A DNA stretch of 47,048 nt from Burkholderiales bacterium (GTDB taxonomy: Bacteria; Pseudomonadota; Gammaproteobacteria; Burkholderiales; Ga0077523). The stretch covers positions 1-47,048 of the forward strand of contig JAIEQG010000133.1 of NCBI GenBank assembly GCA_019747905.1, written 5' to 3'. The notes under the pieces are model-generated. The model searched no databases. It saw only the letters and a program-made list of their open reading frames with translations, and was not told the origin of the DNA. Of the stretch, positions 26,778-34,432 are shown one piece after another. The translations under genes were made by a program, and so were the position numbers. How positions within the stretch are numbered: position 1 is the stretch's first letter; every line of letters begins with the position of its first letter.

Positions 26778-27892
26778 GCATCAGTACCGTCCCGGAAATC
26801 CTCGCCGAAATCGCCGCCGGCCGCATGGTCGTGCTGGTGGACGAAGAGGATCGCGAGAACGAAGGCGACCTCGTCATGGCCGCCCAGTTCACGACGCCGG
26901 AGAGCATCAATTTCATGGCCAAGCACGGACGTGGCCTCATCTGCCTCACGCTGACCGAAGAGCGCTGCCGCCAGCTCGACCTGCCGCTGATGGTGTCGCA
27001 CAACCGCTCGCAGCTCGGCACCAACTTCACGCTCACCATCGAGGCCGCCGAGGGGGTCACCACGGGCATCTCGGCGGCCGACCGGGCCCACACCGTGCAG
27101 GTGGCGGTGCGGCGCGACGCAAGACCGACGGACATCGTGCAGCCCGGGCACATCTTTCCGCTGATGGCACAGAAGGGTGGGGTGCTGGTGCGGGCCGGCC
27201 ACACCGAGGCCGGCTGCGACCTCGCCCAGATGGCCGGACTGGAGCCCGCGGCGGTGATCTGCGAAGTGCTGAAGGACGACGGCGAAATGGCGCGCCTGCC
27301 CGACCTCGTGCCCTTCGCGCGCGAGCACGGCATTCGCATCGGTACCATCGCCGACCTGATCCACTACCGCAGCCGCACCGAATCGCTGGTGACCCGTGCG
27401 CATGAACGAACCATCCAGACGGCGCATGGCGAGTTCCGTGCCGTCGCCTACAGCGACAAGACCACGCGCGAGACGCATATCGCGCTCATCCGCGGTTCGC
27501 TGGCGGGCGACGAACCGGTGCTCGTCCGGGTGCACGAGCCGCTCTCCGTGATCGACGCACTGGACGCGGGCAGCACCACCCATTCATGGAATCTGCATCA
27601 CGCGCTGGCGCACATCGCGTGCGCGGGCTGCGGCGTGGTCGTGCTGCTTCACCGCACGGAAACCGGAGAGGACGTGCTGGCGCGCCTGCAGGCGACTCAC
27701 GACACGCCGGCGCCGGGACGGCGCAAGATGGACCTGCGCACCTACGGTATCGGGGCCCAGATCCTGCGCGATCTGGGCGTCAAGCACATGCGCCTGCTCG
27801 CGCATCCGCGGCGCATGCCGAGCATGGCGGGTTTCGATCTCGACGTGGCCGGTTACGTGCTGCCCGACGGTGCGGATTCGGAGGAACCATAG
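26774..27892 (+). CDS. ribBA: 3,4-dihydroxy-2-butanone 4-phosphate synthase with degenerate GTP cyclohydrolase II-like domain
   Basis: A 372-residue fusion. Residues 1-205 are a complete RibB domain, with [22 protein letters not shown] (acidic metal loop) and [17 protein letters not shown]. It makes the four-carbon precursor from ribulose 5-phosphate. Residues 210-372 align with RibA, but the zinc-binding cysteines of real GTP cyclohydrolase II (GxxxxxCxC-type loop) are absent; the region around [27 protein letters not shown] has lost them. The second domain is therefore probably catalytically dead, as in many betaproteobacterial homologues, and a separate RibA should exist elsewhere. It overlaps ribE by 4 bases and is 2 bases before ribH. 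Confidence 0.93.
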   Translation: MSISTVPEILAEIAAGRMVVLVDEEDRENEGDLVMAAQFTTPESINFMAKHGRGLICLTLTEERCRQLDLPLMVSHNRSQLGTNFTLTIEAAEGVTTGISAADRAHTVQVAVRRDARPTDIVQPGHIFPLMAQKGGVLVRAGHTEAGCDLAQMAGLEPAAVICEVLKDDGEMARLPDLVPFAREHGIRIGTIADLIHYRSRTESLVTRAHERTIQTAHGEFRAVAYSDKTTRETHIALIRGSLAGDEPVLVRVHEPLSVIDALDAGSTTHSWNLHHALAHIACAGCGVVVLLHRTETGEDVLARLQATHDTPAPGRRKMDLRTYGIGAQILRDLGVKHMRLLAHPRRMPSMAGFDLDVAGYVLPDGADSEEP

Positions 27893-27894
27893 GC

Positions 27895-28368
27895 ATGGAT
27901 CGCGACGACGGCGTGAAACGGATCGATGCGGATCTGGACGGAGAAGGCCTGATGATCGGGGTGGTGGTGAGCCGGTTCAACGAGGCGGTGGTGGACGCCT
28001 TGCTGGAGCAATGCGTCCGCGAACTGGGCGAACTGGGCGTGCGCGCCGAGGACATCGCGGTCGTTTCGGTTCCCGGGGCCCTGGAAATCCCGCTGGCGCT
28101 GCAGGCCATGTCACAGACCGACCGCTACGATGCGCTGGTGGCCCTCGGTGCCGTGATCCGCGGCGAGACCTATCATTTCGAAGTGGTGTCCGACCAGTCC
28201 GCGGCGGGCATCCAGCGGGTCCAGCTCGACACCGGCGTGCCGGTAGCCAACGGCGTGCTCACGACGGAAACCGACGAACAGGCCGAGGCGCGACTCGAGA
28301 AGGGCGCCGAAGCAGCGCGGGTCGCCGTCGAGATGGCCAACCTGCTGCGGGCGATCGACGATGAGTGA
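27895..28368 (+). CDS. ribH: 6,7-dimethyl-8-ribityllumazine synthase
   Basis: A 157-residue lumazine synthase. [21 protein letters not shown] binds the substrate, [17 protein letters not shown] follows, and [23 protein letters not shown] carries the conserved His of the catalytic site. [15 protein letters not shown] completes the family pattern. It joins the RibB product to the RibD product to form lumazine, the substrate of the ribE enzyme. ATG 27895 lies 2 bases after ribBA; the stop overlaps the nusB ATG by 8 bases. Confidence 0.97.
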   Translation: MDRDDGVKRIDADLDGEGLMIGVVVSRFNEAVVDALLEQCVRELGELGVRAEDIAVVSVPGALEIPLALQAMSQTDRYDALVALGAVIRGETYHFEVVSDQSAAGIQRVQLDTGVPVANGVLTTETDEQAEARLEKGAEAARVAVEMANLLRAIDDE

Positions 28369-28819
28369 AGCCGCCCAGCCGGCCGGCACGGCCAAACCGA
28401 AATCGGCGCGCCGCCGCTCGCGCGAATTGGCGTTGCAGATGCTGTACGGGTGGCTGGTGAATCCGGCGGATGCCGACAGCGTCAAGCGCGAAGGGCGCCT
28501 CGATCCGGATTTCCGCAAGCTCGATGCGGCGCTGTTCGATCGCATCGTGGACGGCGTGATCGCCGATGCCGAGGCATTGCGGGCCCGGCTCGCCACCCAC
28601 CTGGACCGCCCGCCGGCGGAGCTGTCTCCGGTGGAGCATGCGATCCTGCTGATCGGCGCACAGGAGCTGTCAGCCCATCCGGAGACGCCCTACAAGGTCA
28701 TCATCAACGAGGCGATCGACCTCGCGAAGAGCTTCGGCGGCACCGACGGGCACAAGTACGTGAATGGGGTGCTGGATCGCCTCGCCGCGGAATTGCGGCC
28801 AAAGGAAGTGAAGCGGTAA
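28361..28819 (+). CDS. nusB: Transcription antitermination factor NusB
   Basis: A 152-residue helical protein with [19 protein letters not shown] near the N-terminus (the Arg-rich helix that binds boxA RNA) and [55 protein letters not shown] in the C-terminal half, both diagnostic. It binds boxA with NusE in rRNA antitermination. It overlaps ribH by 8 bases and is the last gene of the rib cluster. In many proteobacteria thiL follows nusB; here it is over 5.6 kb away. Confidence 0.96.
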   Translation: MSEAAQPAGTAKPKSARRRSRELALQMLYGWLVNPADADSVKREGRLDPDFRKLDAALFDRIVDGVIADAEALRARLATHLDRPPAELSPVEHAILLIGAQELSAHPETPYKVIINEAIDLAKSFGGTDGHKYVNGVLDRLAAELRPKEVKR

Positions 28820-28829
28820 GGCAAACTCT

Positions 28830-28915
28830 TTCACCACCAAGGACACGAAGGACTCGAAGGGCACGAAGGAAGACGCGGAAGTACCTTTGTGTTCCTTCGT
28901 GTCCTTCGTGGTGAA
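28830..28915. repeat. 86-base intergenic inverted repeat after nusB
   Basis: TTCACCACCAAGGACACGAAGG (from 28830) is repeated as its inverse ending CCTTCGTGTCCTTCGTGGTGAA (to 28915), and the inner part GACTCGAAGGGCACGAAGG also pairs imperfectly with CCTTTGTGTTCC. Within each arm a 9-base GGACACGAA-like unit recurs. Transcribed RNA would fold into a hairpin with arms of about 30 bases. This kind of ACCAAGGACACGAAGG palindrome is an intergenic repeat found in diverse bacteria. It sits at the boundary where the conserved nusB-thiL run is broken. Confidence 0.8.
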
Positions 28916-28952
28916 TGCGGTTGGGTTTTCACAATGGGGGAGGAGAAAAGCA

Positions 28953-29813
28953 ATGGCACAACAGGCACCGAAGAAGCTCAGCATCTTCGATCTGCAGGCG
29001 AAGGTGGCCCGCGGCGAGAAGGTGTTCCAGGTCACCGCGGTGGATTTCCCCACCGCGCAACTGGTGGACCGCGCCGGCATCGACTGCATTCTCATCGGCG
29101 ACTCGCTCGGCATGACCGCACTCGGGTACTCGAGCACCGTGCCGGTGACGCTGGACGAGATGATCCACCACGCCAAGGCCATCTCGCGGGCGGCGAAGTC
29201 GGCGATCCTGGTGGGTGACCTGCCGCTCGGGGCCTATCACGCCTCGACCGCTGACGCGGTGAACAGTGCCATGCGCATGGTGAAGGAAGGCGGGGCCGAC
29301 GTCGTGAAGCTGGAAGGCGGCGAGGATTTCGCGCCGATGGCCGAAGCGGTGGTGAAGGCCGGCATTCCCGTCATGGCCCACATCGGACTCACGCCGCAGC
29401 TCATGTCGAAGCTGGGTGGCTTCAAGGTGCAGGGCAAGGACGCGACCGCCGGCGTGCAACTGCTGAAGGACGCGCTCGCCATGGAAAAGGCCGGTTGCTT
29501 CGCCATCGTGCTGGAAGCGATCCCCGATCGCGTCGCGCAGGTCATCACCGAACGGCTGCAGATCCCGACCATCGGCATCGGTGCCGGGCCCCACTGCGAC
29601 GGCCAGAACCTGGTGCTGCACGACATGGTCGGTCTCTTCGACCGCTTCACGCCGAAGTTCGTGAAGCGCTACGCCAACGTGTGGGAGATCATCGAGAAGG
29701 CGCTCGCGGATTTCCAGGCCGACGTGCAGGCCGGTGGTTTCCCGAAGGCCGAGCACAGCTTCACGATGAAGGACGAGGAGTACGAGGGGTTTCTGAAGCA
29801 GCTGCCGAAGTAG
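28953..29813 (+). CDS. panB: 3-methyl-2-oxobutanoate hydroxymethyltransferase (PanB family)
   Basis: A 286-residue TIM-barrel enzyme. It matches PanB through LIGDSLGMTALGYSSTVPVTLDEM, VVKLEGGEDF, HIGLTPQLMSKLGGFKVQGK, VLEAIPDRVAQ and IGIGAGPHCDGQNLVLHD. Metal-binding Asp50 and Asp89 and catalytic Lys119/Glu121 are in place. It transfers a hydroxymethyl from methylene-THF to 2-oxoisovalerate, the first step to pantothenate. Two spots differ from the usual sequence: TAVDFPTA in place of TAYDxxxA, and GDLPLGAY in place of DLPFMAY. No panC is nearby, so it could be a second, diverged copy. A strong GGGGAGGAG ribosome site precedes ATG 28953. Confidence 0.88.
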   Translation: MAQQAPKKLSIFDLQAKVARGEKVFQVTAVDFPTAQLVDRAGIDCILIGDSLGMTALGYSSTVPVTLDEMIHHAKAISRAAKSAILVGDLPLGAYHASTADAVNSAMRMVKEGGADVVKLEGGEDFAPMAEAVVKAGIPVMAHIGLTPQLMSKLGGFKVQGKDATAGVQLLKDALAMEKAGCFAIVLEAIPDRVAQVITERLQIPTIGIGAGPHCDGQNLVLHDMVGLFDRFTPKFVKRYANVWEIIEKALADFQADVQAGGFPKAEHSFTMKDEEYEGFLKQLPK

Positions 29814-29821
29814 GGGAGGGC

Positions 29822-29833
29822 AGGGGCTAGGGG
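29822..29833. repeat. Inverted partner of the CCCTAGC array
   Basis: AGGGGCTAGGGGC-type sequence just after panB (about 29822-29833) is the reverse complement of about two units of the array at 29865-29944. Between the two lies a 31-base loop region, so the RNA could form a GC-rich hairpin ending panB transcription. Confidence 0.6.
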
Positions 29834-29864
29834 CTTGGGAACTGCGACAAGCGCGATGCTCTAA

Positions 29865-29944
29865 CCCTAGCCCCTAGCCCCTAGCCCCTAGCCCCTAGCC
29901 CCTAGCCCCTAGCCCCTAGCCCCTAGCCCCTAGCCCCTAGCCCC
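29865..29944. repeat. Heptanucleotide tandem array (CCCTAGC)n, about 11 copies
   Basis: An 80-base perfect head-to-tail run of the 7-base unit CCCTAGC, with no interruptions visible. Its right edge touches the TGA (29945-29947) of the GGDEF-EAL gene. The other strand reads (GGGGCTA)n, with runs of four Gs spaced by CTA, so it could form a G-quadruplex just downstream of that stop codon. Such an array can change length by slippage. Confidence 0.92.
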
Positions 29945-32320
29945 TCACGCCGACGCTGCCTCCGTGTTCTGCTCCGTAGCGCGGCGCGCCTCGAGCCACT
30001 CGACGAACTGCTGCGTGGGGAGCGGCTTGCTGATGTAGTAGCCCTGCACCTGGTCGCAGCCGAGGCGTTTCAGGAAATCCAGACCGGCGTGGTCTTCGAC
30101 GCCCTCGGCGACCACCTCGAGGCCCATGTTGTGGCCCAGCTCGATGGTCGAACGCACGATGGTGGCGTCGTCCTCGTCTTCCACCATGTGCATGACGAAG
30201 GAGCGGTCGATCTTGAGCTCCTGCACCGGCAGCTTCTTGAGATAGGCGAGCGACGAGTACCCGGTACCGAAGTCGTCGACCGAGAGGCGCAGGCCGAGTG
30301 CGTGCAGGCGACCGAGAGTTTCGAGCGCTCGCGCCGGATCCTCCATGAAGCCGCTTTCCGTGATTTCCAGGCAGAGTTGCTCGGCCGGTACTGCATGCTT
30401 CTGGAGCAGCGCCGCAACGAGGTCCACCAGTTCGTTGCTCATCAGGTCGCGCGTCGAGATGTTCACGGAGATTGCGATGTCGAGGCGTTCCCGATGCCAG
30501 AGGCCCGCCTGTCGCACTGCGTTCTCCACGACCCAGCGCGTGACGCGCTTGATGTAGCCGGTCTGCTCGGCGAACGGGATGAATTCGATGGGCGGAACGA
30601 ACCCGCGCGTCGGGTGCATCCAGCGCACCAGGGCTTCGACGCGGCGGATCGCGCCGGACTTCAGGTCGATCTTGGGCTGGTAGAAGAGGGACAGTTCGTC
30701 GTTTTCCACCGCGCGGCGCAGTTCGGAGAGCAGCGAGAGCTGCGTCTGGCGCCCTTCTTCGTAGCGCGGGTCGTAGATCGCATAGCCCGAGTTCGCGCGC
30801 TTCGCCACGTACATCGCGACGTCGGCGTGCCGCAGGAGCGAATCGCCTTCGTCGTCGTGCTCCGGAAAGCAGGCCACGCCGATGCTGGCGCCGATGTCGA
30901 CCGGCTGGCCTTCGAGCACGATCGGAACCTCCAGGGTGCGCAGGATGCGCTGGGCGACGATGGCCACGCCGTCGGCGGTGCCGGTGGGCAGCAGCACGGC
31001 GAACTCGTCCCCGCCCAGGCGAGCGACCGTGTCCGAATCGCGCAGCAGTTCGCGCAGCCGGTCCGCCACTTCGCGCAGCACCTGGTCGCCGGCCGCGTGG
31101 CCAAGGCTGTCGTTGATTACCTTGAAGCGATCGAGATCGATCATCATGACCGACACCGGGTCGCTGGTGCGGCGCGCCGTGAGCACTGCCTGCTTCAACC
31201 GGTCGAGGAACATTGCGCGATTGGGCAGGGTCGTCAGCGTGTCCTCGTACGCGAGCCGCAGAATCTCTTCCTCGCGGGTCGAGATCCCGTCCAGCATGTG
31301 ATTGAAGCTCGCCGCGAGTTCGCTGATCTCGTCCTGCCCTTCGACCTCGGCCTTCAGGCTGTAGTCGCCGTCGCGGATGCTGCGCGCGATGGCGGCGAGG
31401 CGGTTGACCGGGCGGCTCACGCTGCGGGCGATCAGCACGCTGCCGGCGATGGTCATGCCGATGCTGACCAGCGTCATCACGAGCAGGATGGTGCGCAGCC
31501 GCTCGAACGGTTCCAGGCCTTCGCGCAGCGATCGTTGCAGCAGCGCGACGACCCGGCCCTCAGGTCCCGCGCCCAGTACCGGAGCGAGCGTTTCGTATTC
31601 CTCGCCTGCGAGGTTCATGAAGCCCAACCCCGCCTTTCCACCCCCGGTATCGGTTTCGATCAGCGCCGCTCGCAGCGGGCCCGGGAGCGTGGAAGCATGG
31701 AGCGTCCAGCGGCCATCCTTGCGTTCCGACAGAAACGTCACATGCAATGCGGCGACCGCCTGCAGGTCAAGCGCCACGCGATCGTCGATGACGAAGCCCA
31801 TGGCCACCCAGGCGATCGGCACCGGTGCCAGGACCGGCACCACGACCACCTGGTAGGGTTTGCCGTCGATCAGCACGATCGAAGAGGCCTGACGATCGCG
31901 TTCCGCCAGCGCGATCAGGTCGGGGAACGGAAACTCGGCGGCGCGTTGCTCGCGGTGCAGGGTGTCCGCCAGCAGCTTGCGGTCGAGGTCGGCCAGCATC
32001 ACGACGTTGGCGTCGATACGGGCGCCGTGGTTTCCGAGCACCGATACGATGGTGCCGTAGTCGCGCGTGGCGATCGCCGTGCGAAAGCCGAAATCCGCAG
32101 CGAGAATGCGCGCAGCGTCGCCGAGCTGGCGATTGCTCTGTTCGATCAGGCGGCGGAACACGCGCTCGCCCACCAGCAGGTCCTGCGCGATGCGATCCTT
32201 GGCGATGCGCTCGCCGCTCACGCTGACGAGCAGGACCAGCACCGCCTGCACCGTGATCAGCAGGATCACGAAGAAGAGGGCGATGCGCGCCTGCAGGCTG
32301 CGCAGTCTGGGCAGAGCCAT
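29945..32320 (-). CDS. Membrane c-di-GMP enzyme: periplasmic sensor-HAMP-GGDEF-EAL
   Basis: A 791-residue protein. A first transmembrane helix (13-33), a periplasmic region of about 240 residues (Cache-like by layout, no motif named), a second helix (277-298) and a HAMP domain (about 299-350) precede the enzyme domains. The GGDEF motif is intact at 436-440 (RLGGDEF), with an inhibitory-site RxxD at 427-430. The EAL motif is intact at 562-564 (VEALVRW), with ITESGFME, DDFGTGYSSL, KIDRSFV and AEGVEDH. It could therefore make or break c-di-GMP in response to a periplasmic signal. Start ATG 32320 is 1 base after the cupredoxin stop, so the two are coupled. Its 3' end touches a CCCTAGC array. Confidence 0.93.
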   Translation of the reverse strand: MALPRLRSLQARIALFFVILLITVQAVLVLLVSVSGERIAKDRIAQDLLVGERVFRRLIEQSNRQLGDAARILAADFGFRTAIATRDYGTIVSVLGNHGARIDANVVMLADLDRKLLADTLHREQRAAEFPFPDLIALAERDRQASSIVLIDGKPYQVVVVPVLAPVPIAWVAMGFVIDDRVALDLQAVAALHVTFLSERKDGRWTLHASTLPGPLRAALIETDTGGGKAGLGFMNLAGEEYETLAPVLGAGPEGRVVALLQRSLREGLEPFERLRTILLVMTLVSIGMTIAGSVLIARSVSRPVNRLAAIARSIRDGDYSLKAEVEGQDEISELAASFNHMLDGISTREEEILRLAYEDTLTTLPNRAMFLDRLKQAVLTARRTSDPVSVMMIDLDRFKVINDSLGHAAGDQVLREVADRLRELLRDSDTVARLGGDEFAVLLPTGTADGVAIVAQRILRTLEVPIVLEGQPVDIGASIGVACFPEHDDEGDSLLRHADVAMYVAKRANSGYAIYDPRYEEGRQTQLSLLSELRRAVENDELSLFYQPKIDLKSGAIRRVEALVRWMHPTRGFVPPIEFIPFAEQTGYIKRVTRWVVENAVRQAGLWHRERLDIAISVNISTRDLMSNELVDLVAALLQKHAVPAEQLCLEITESGFMEDPARALETLGRLHALGLRLSVDDFGTGYSSLAYLKKLPVQELKIDRSFVMHMVEDEDDATIVRSTIELGHNMGLEVVAEGVEDHAGLDFLKRLGCDQVQGYYISKPLPTQQFVEWLEARRATEQNTEAASA

Positions 32321-32321
32321 G

Positions 32322-32930
32322 CTAGTGCGGCGTCACCTTGGGCGGCGGATTGAGGTCGAGCTTGAAGCTCGCCTGGGTCTCGGTACCGCCGACCTTCACG
32401 CGTTGCGCCGGCAATTCCGCGCGCTGCCAGGGATGCCAGACCTTGAGGTCGTACTCCCCGTCGCTCAGATCGAGCTTGGCGGCGCCGGTCTTCGCTGTCT
32501 TCGCGAACCACGGCGATTCGACCACGTACACGAAGCCAACCATCCAGTCGTGGATGTTGCAGCCGAGCGCCACCGGGCCCGGCTTGTCGAAGACCACCGG
32601 GTTGGCGGGCTTGCCGGAGTAGAGCTTGAGGTCGAACGTCTTTGCCGGCGAGAACGAGTAGACATGGTGGCGGATGTTGTCCTTGTTGGGAAAGGTGACA
32701 GGTGCGCCAAGCTGAACGGGAATCACGAAGGGCACGAACTCCTTGTTGATCTGGTCCATCGCCGCCGGCCGCGGCGCGGCCGCGGGCGGCTTGCCGGACA
32801 CGGGCATCGCGTAGATCACGGCCTCGGGCACGGCAGCCCCGGCAGCGTCCGTGACCGTCGCGACGAGGGCCGCAGCACCGGCGTCGCCTGCGAGCAGCAT
32901 GAGCATCAGAGCCGAGCGCACACTGGTCAT
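32322..32930 (-). CDS. Exported cupredoxin-like protein (methylamine-utilisation type)
   Basis: A 202-residue protein with a signal peptide (MTSVRSALMLMLLAGDAGAA). In the mature part, IRHHVYSFSP (His88/His89) and ALGCNIHDWMVGFVYV supply Cys124, His127 and Met130, the type-1 copper ligand pattern of plastocyanin-like domains. A trailing domain (YDLKVWHPWQRAELPAQRV) is beta-rich. Such genes are often labelled methylamine utilisation protein, but nothing here points to methylamine. It should carry copper in the periplasm and shuttle electrons or sense metal. Its ATG overlaps the globin stop by ATGA and its stop is 1 base before the GGDEF-EAL gene, indicating an operon. Confidence 0.88.
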   Translation of the reverse strand: MTSVRSALMLMLLAGDAGAAALVATVTDAAGAAVPEAVIYAMPVSGKPPAAAPRPAAMDQINKEFVPFVIPVQLGAPVTFPNKDNIRHHVYSFSPAKTFDLKLYSGKPANPVVFDKPGPVALGCNIHDWMVGFVYVVESPWFAKTAKTGAAKLDLSDGEYDLKVWHPWQRAELPAQRVKVGGTETQASFKLDLNPPPKVTPH

Positions 32931-33388
32931 TTCGTCACCACGTCGCGCTTCATGGGTGCCAGGCGCTTCAGCAGTTCGTTCTTGTCTGCGGTCGCCACAC
33001 CGTGGGCATCCAGGATCGTGCGCAGATGCTCCACCAGCCGGTAGAAGTCGGCCTGCGTGATGTTCTGGCCGGCATGCACTGCCTTCATGTCGTCGCCTTC
33101 GTAGACGCACGGCCCGTCGGCTACGGCGCACAGCTGGATGCCGATCTGCTGCTTCAGGCGTTTCAAGTTGACCTTGGCGAAATGGTGCGCGCTCACCGGA
33201 TCGGTCCGCGACACTTCCACGAGCTCGTCGGCCACCTGTGCGAGAAGCGCCACTCCGCCCAGGCGGTCGCACAGCGTCCTCGGTTCGTCCGCCGGCGCGA
33301 CGGGTGCAAGGGACCCCAGGACGAGCGCTGCGGCGACCCGCAGCTTCTTGAACTTCAGTGTTGTTTCAGCGGGGTTTTTCGGGAGCAT
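32927..33388 (-). CDS. Exported group 1 truncated haemoglobin
   Basis: A 153-residue protein. Residues 9-33 (KFKKLRVAAALVLGSLAPVAPADE) are a likely signal peptide, so the globin should be periplasmic. The globin part starts TLCDRLGGVALLAQVADELVEV and carries the proximal His105 in DMKAVHAGQNITQADFYRLVEHL; RLKQQIGIQLCAVADGPCVYEG is typical of proteobacterial truncated globins. The usual distal B10 Tyr seems to be replaced by an aliphatic residue in ELVEV. Likely ligands are oxygen or nitric oxide; the reaction is unknown. ATG 33388 is chosen because AGGA lies 7 bases upstream. It is the first gene of globin-cupredoxin-GGDEF-EAL, divergent from the DUF3034-type gene. Confidence 0.88.
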   Translation of the reverse strand: MLPKNPAETTLKFKKLRVAAALVLGSLAPVAPADEPRTLCDRLGGVALLAQVADELVEVSRTDPVSAHHFAKVNLKRLKQQIGIQLCAVADGPCVYEGDDMKAVHAGQNITQADFYRLVEHLRTILDAHGVATADKNELLKRLAPMKRDVVTK

Positions 33389-33493
33389 TGCGTTCCTGCG
33401 AGGTGAGCCACGGGGTACAGGCGTTATCGGCATCCAGAGGACGATCTTGATTTCGCTCAACATCGTGGACCCCCTGCCGTTAAGCGCAGGACG

Positions 33494-34348
33494 ATGCGAA
33501 CTCCATGCCTTCTTGTCTTCGGTGCTCTCCTCGCTTCCACTGCGCTCGCTGCCGGACCCGGCGATCGGCTCTACGCCACCGGCGGCGTGACCCAGATCGA
33601 AGGCTCCGCCGGTGGGGGCCTGACGCCCTGGGCGGTCATCGCCGGCTACGGTACCGACAGACAGGTCGGTGCCACAGCCTTCTACACGCGCGCCGACCCC
33701 ACCGACTTCGACCTGTCCGCCATGGGTGTGGCCGTGGGCATCTACGATCGCGTCGAGATCTCCTATGCCCGCCAGGAGCTTGGGCTCGGTACCACGGTGC
33801 CCGGTCAGTCCATCGCGATGGACGTCGTCGGCCTCAAGGTGAAAGTGCTGGGGGATGCGGTCTACGATCAGGACCGCTGGTACCCGCAGATCGCCGTGGG
33901 CGCGCAGTACAAGCACAATCTCGACATGGCCGTACCGACGCTGCTGGGCGCCAAGGACGGCACGGGTGTCGACTTGTACGTGGCGGCCACGAAGGTCTGG
34001 CTCGGAGCATTCTTCGGTCGCAGCCTGCTGCTGAACGGTACCCTGAGGTCCACGCGCGCGAACCAGCTCGGGTTGCTGGGTTTTGGCGGCGACCTGAACG
34101 GGGAGCGCCGCTACATGCCGGAGCTTTCCGCGGCGGTGCTGTTGACCGATCGCCTTGCCGTCGGCGCGGAGTACCGCGTCAAACCCGACAACCTGAGCGC
34201 GTTCGCCGAGGACGACTTCAAGGATATCTTCGTGGCCTGGTTCCCCTGCAAGCGGTTCTCGATCACCGCGGCCTACGTGCAATTGGGGACCATTGCGGAC
34301 AAGCAGAACCAGAACGCGATCTACCTCTCCGGCCAACTCTACTTCTGA
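33494..34348 (+). CDS. DUF3034-type outer-membrane beta-barrel protein
   Basis: A 284-residue exported protein: signal peptide MRTPCLLVFGALLASTALAAG, then alternating strands such as GDRLYATGGVTQIEGSAGGGLTPWAVIAGYG and VEISYARQELGLG, and a terminal aromatic residue (LSGQLYF) as in outer-membrane barrels. The opening GGVTQIEGSAGGGLTPWAVIAGY matches DUF3034-family proteins as I recall them; no function is known to me. ATG 33494 has AGGACG before it. The 105-base gap to the divergent globin start must hold both promoters, so it may be co-regulated with the globin-cupredoxin-GGDEF-EAL operon. Confidence 0.85.
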   Translation: MRTPCLLVFGALLASTALAAGPGDRLYATGGVTQIEGSAGGGLTPWAVIAGYGTDRQVGATAFYTRADPTDFDLSAMGVAVGIYDRVEISYARQELGLGTTVPGQSIAMDVVGLKVKVLGDAVYDQDRWYPQIAVGAQYKHNLDMAVPTLLGAKDGTGVDLYVAATKVWLGAFFGRSLLLNGTLRSTRANQLGLLGFGGDLNGERRYMPELSAAVLLTDRLAVGAEYRVKPDNLSAFAEDDFKDIFVAWFPCKRFSITAAYVQLGTIADKQNQNAIYLSGQLYF

Positions 34349-34420
34349 GGCTGCCGCAGCGCCCCCCTGGCGGCGCTATCCATGCCACACGGAAACCCAC
34401 GGAGCTCAGGGTCGCACCGG

Positions 34421-34426
34421 TAGAAT
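34421..34426 (+). promoter_or_regulatory. Possible -10 element for thiL
   Basis: TAGAAT lies only 7 bases before the GTG start of thiL, so if used it would give a nearly leaderless message. The same hexamer occurs before glyA and the peroxiredoxin gene. No good -35 box is seen. Confidence 0.25.
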
Positions 34427-34432
34427 GGCGGC

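Noticed and set aside
29865..29944. CRISPR array or telomere-like end
   Set aside because: A 7-base perfect microsatellite inside a chromosome, with genes on both sides.
30089..32353. A 754-codon open frame opposite the GGDEF-EAL gene
   Set aside because: It mirrors the coding strand in another frame; no motif, signal peptide or ribosome site supports it.
33389..33480. Longer globin start through an upstream in-frame ATG (MLSEIKIVLW)
   Set aside because: The AGGA ribosome site and the signal peptide support ATG 33388; the extension would bury the signal peptide.
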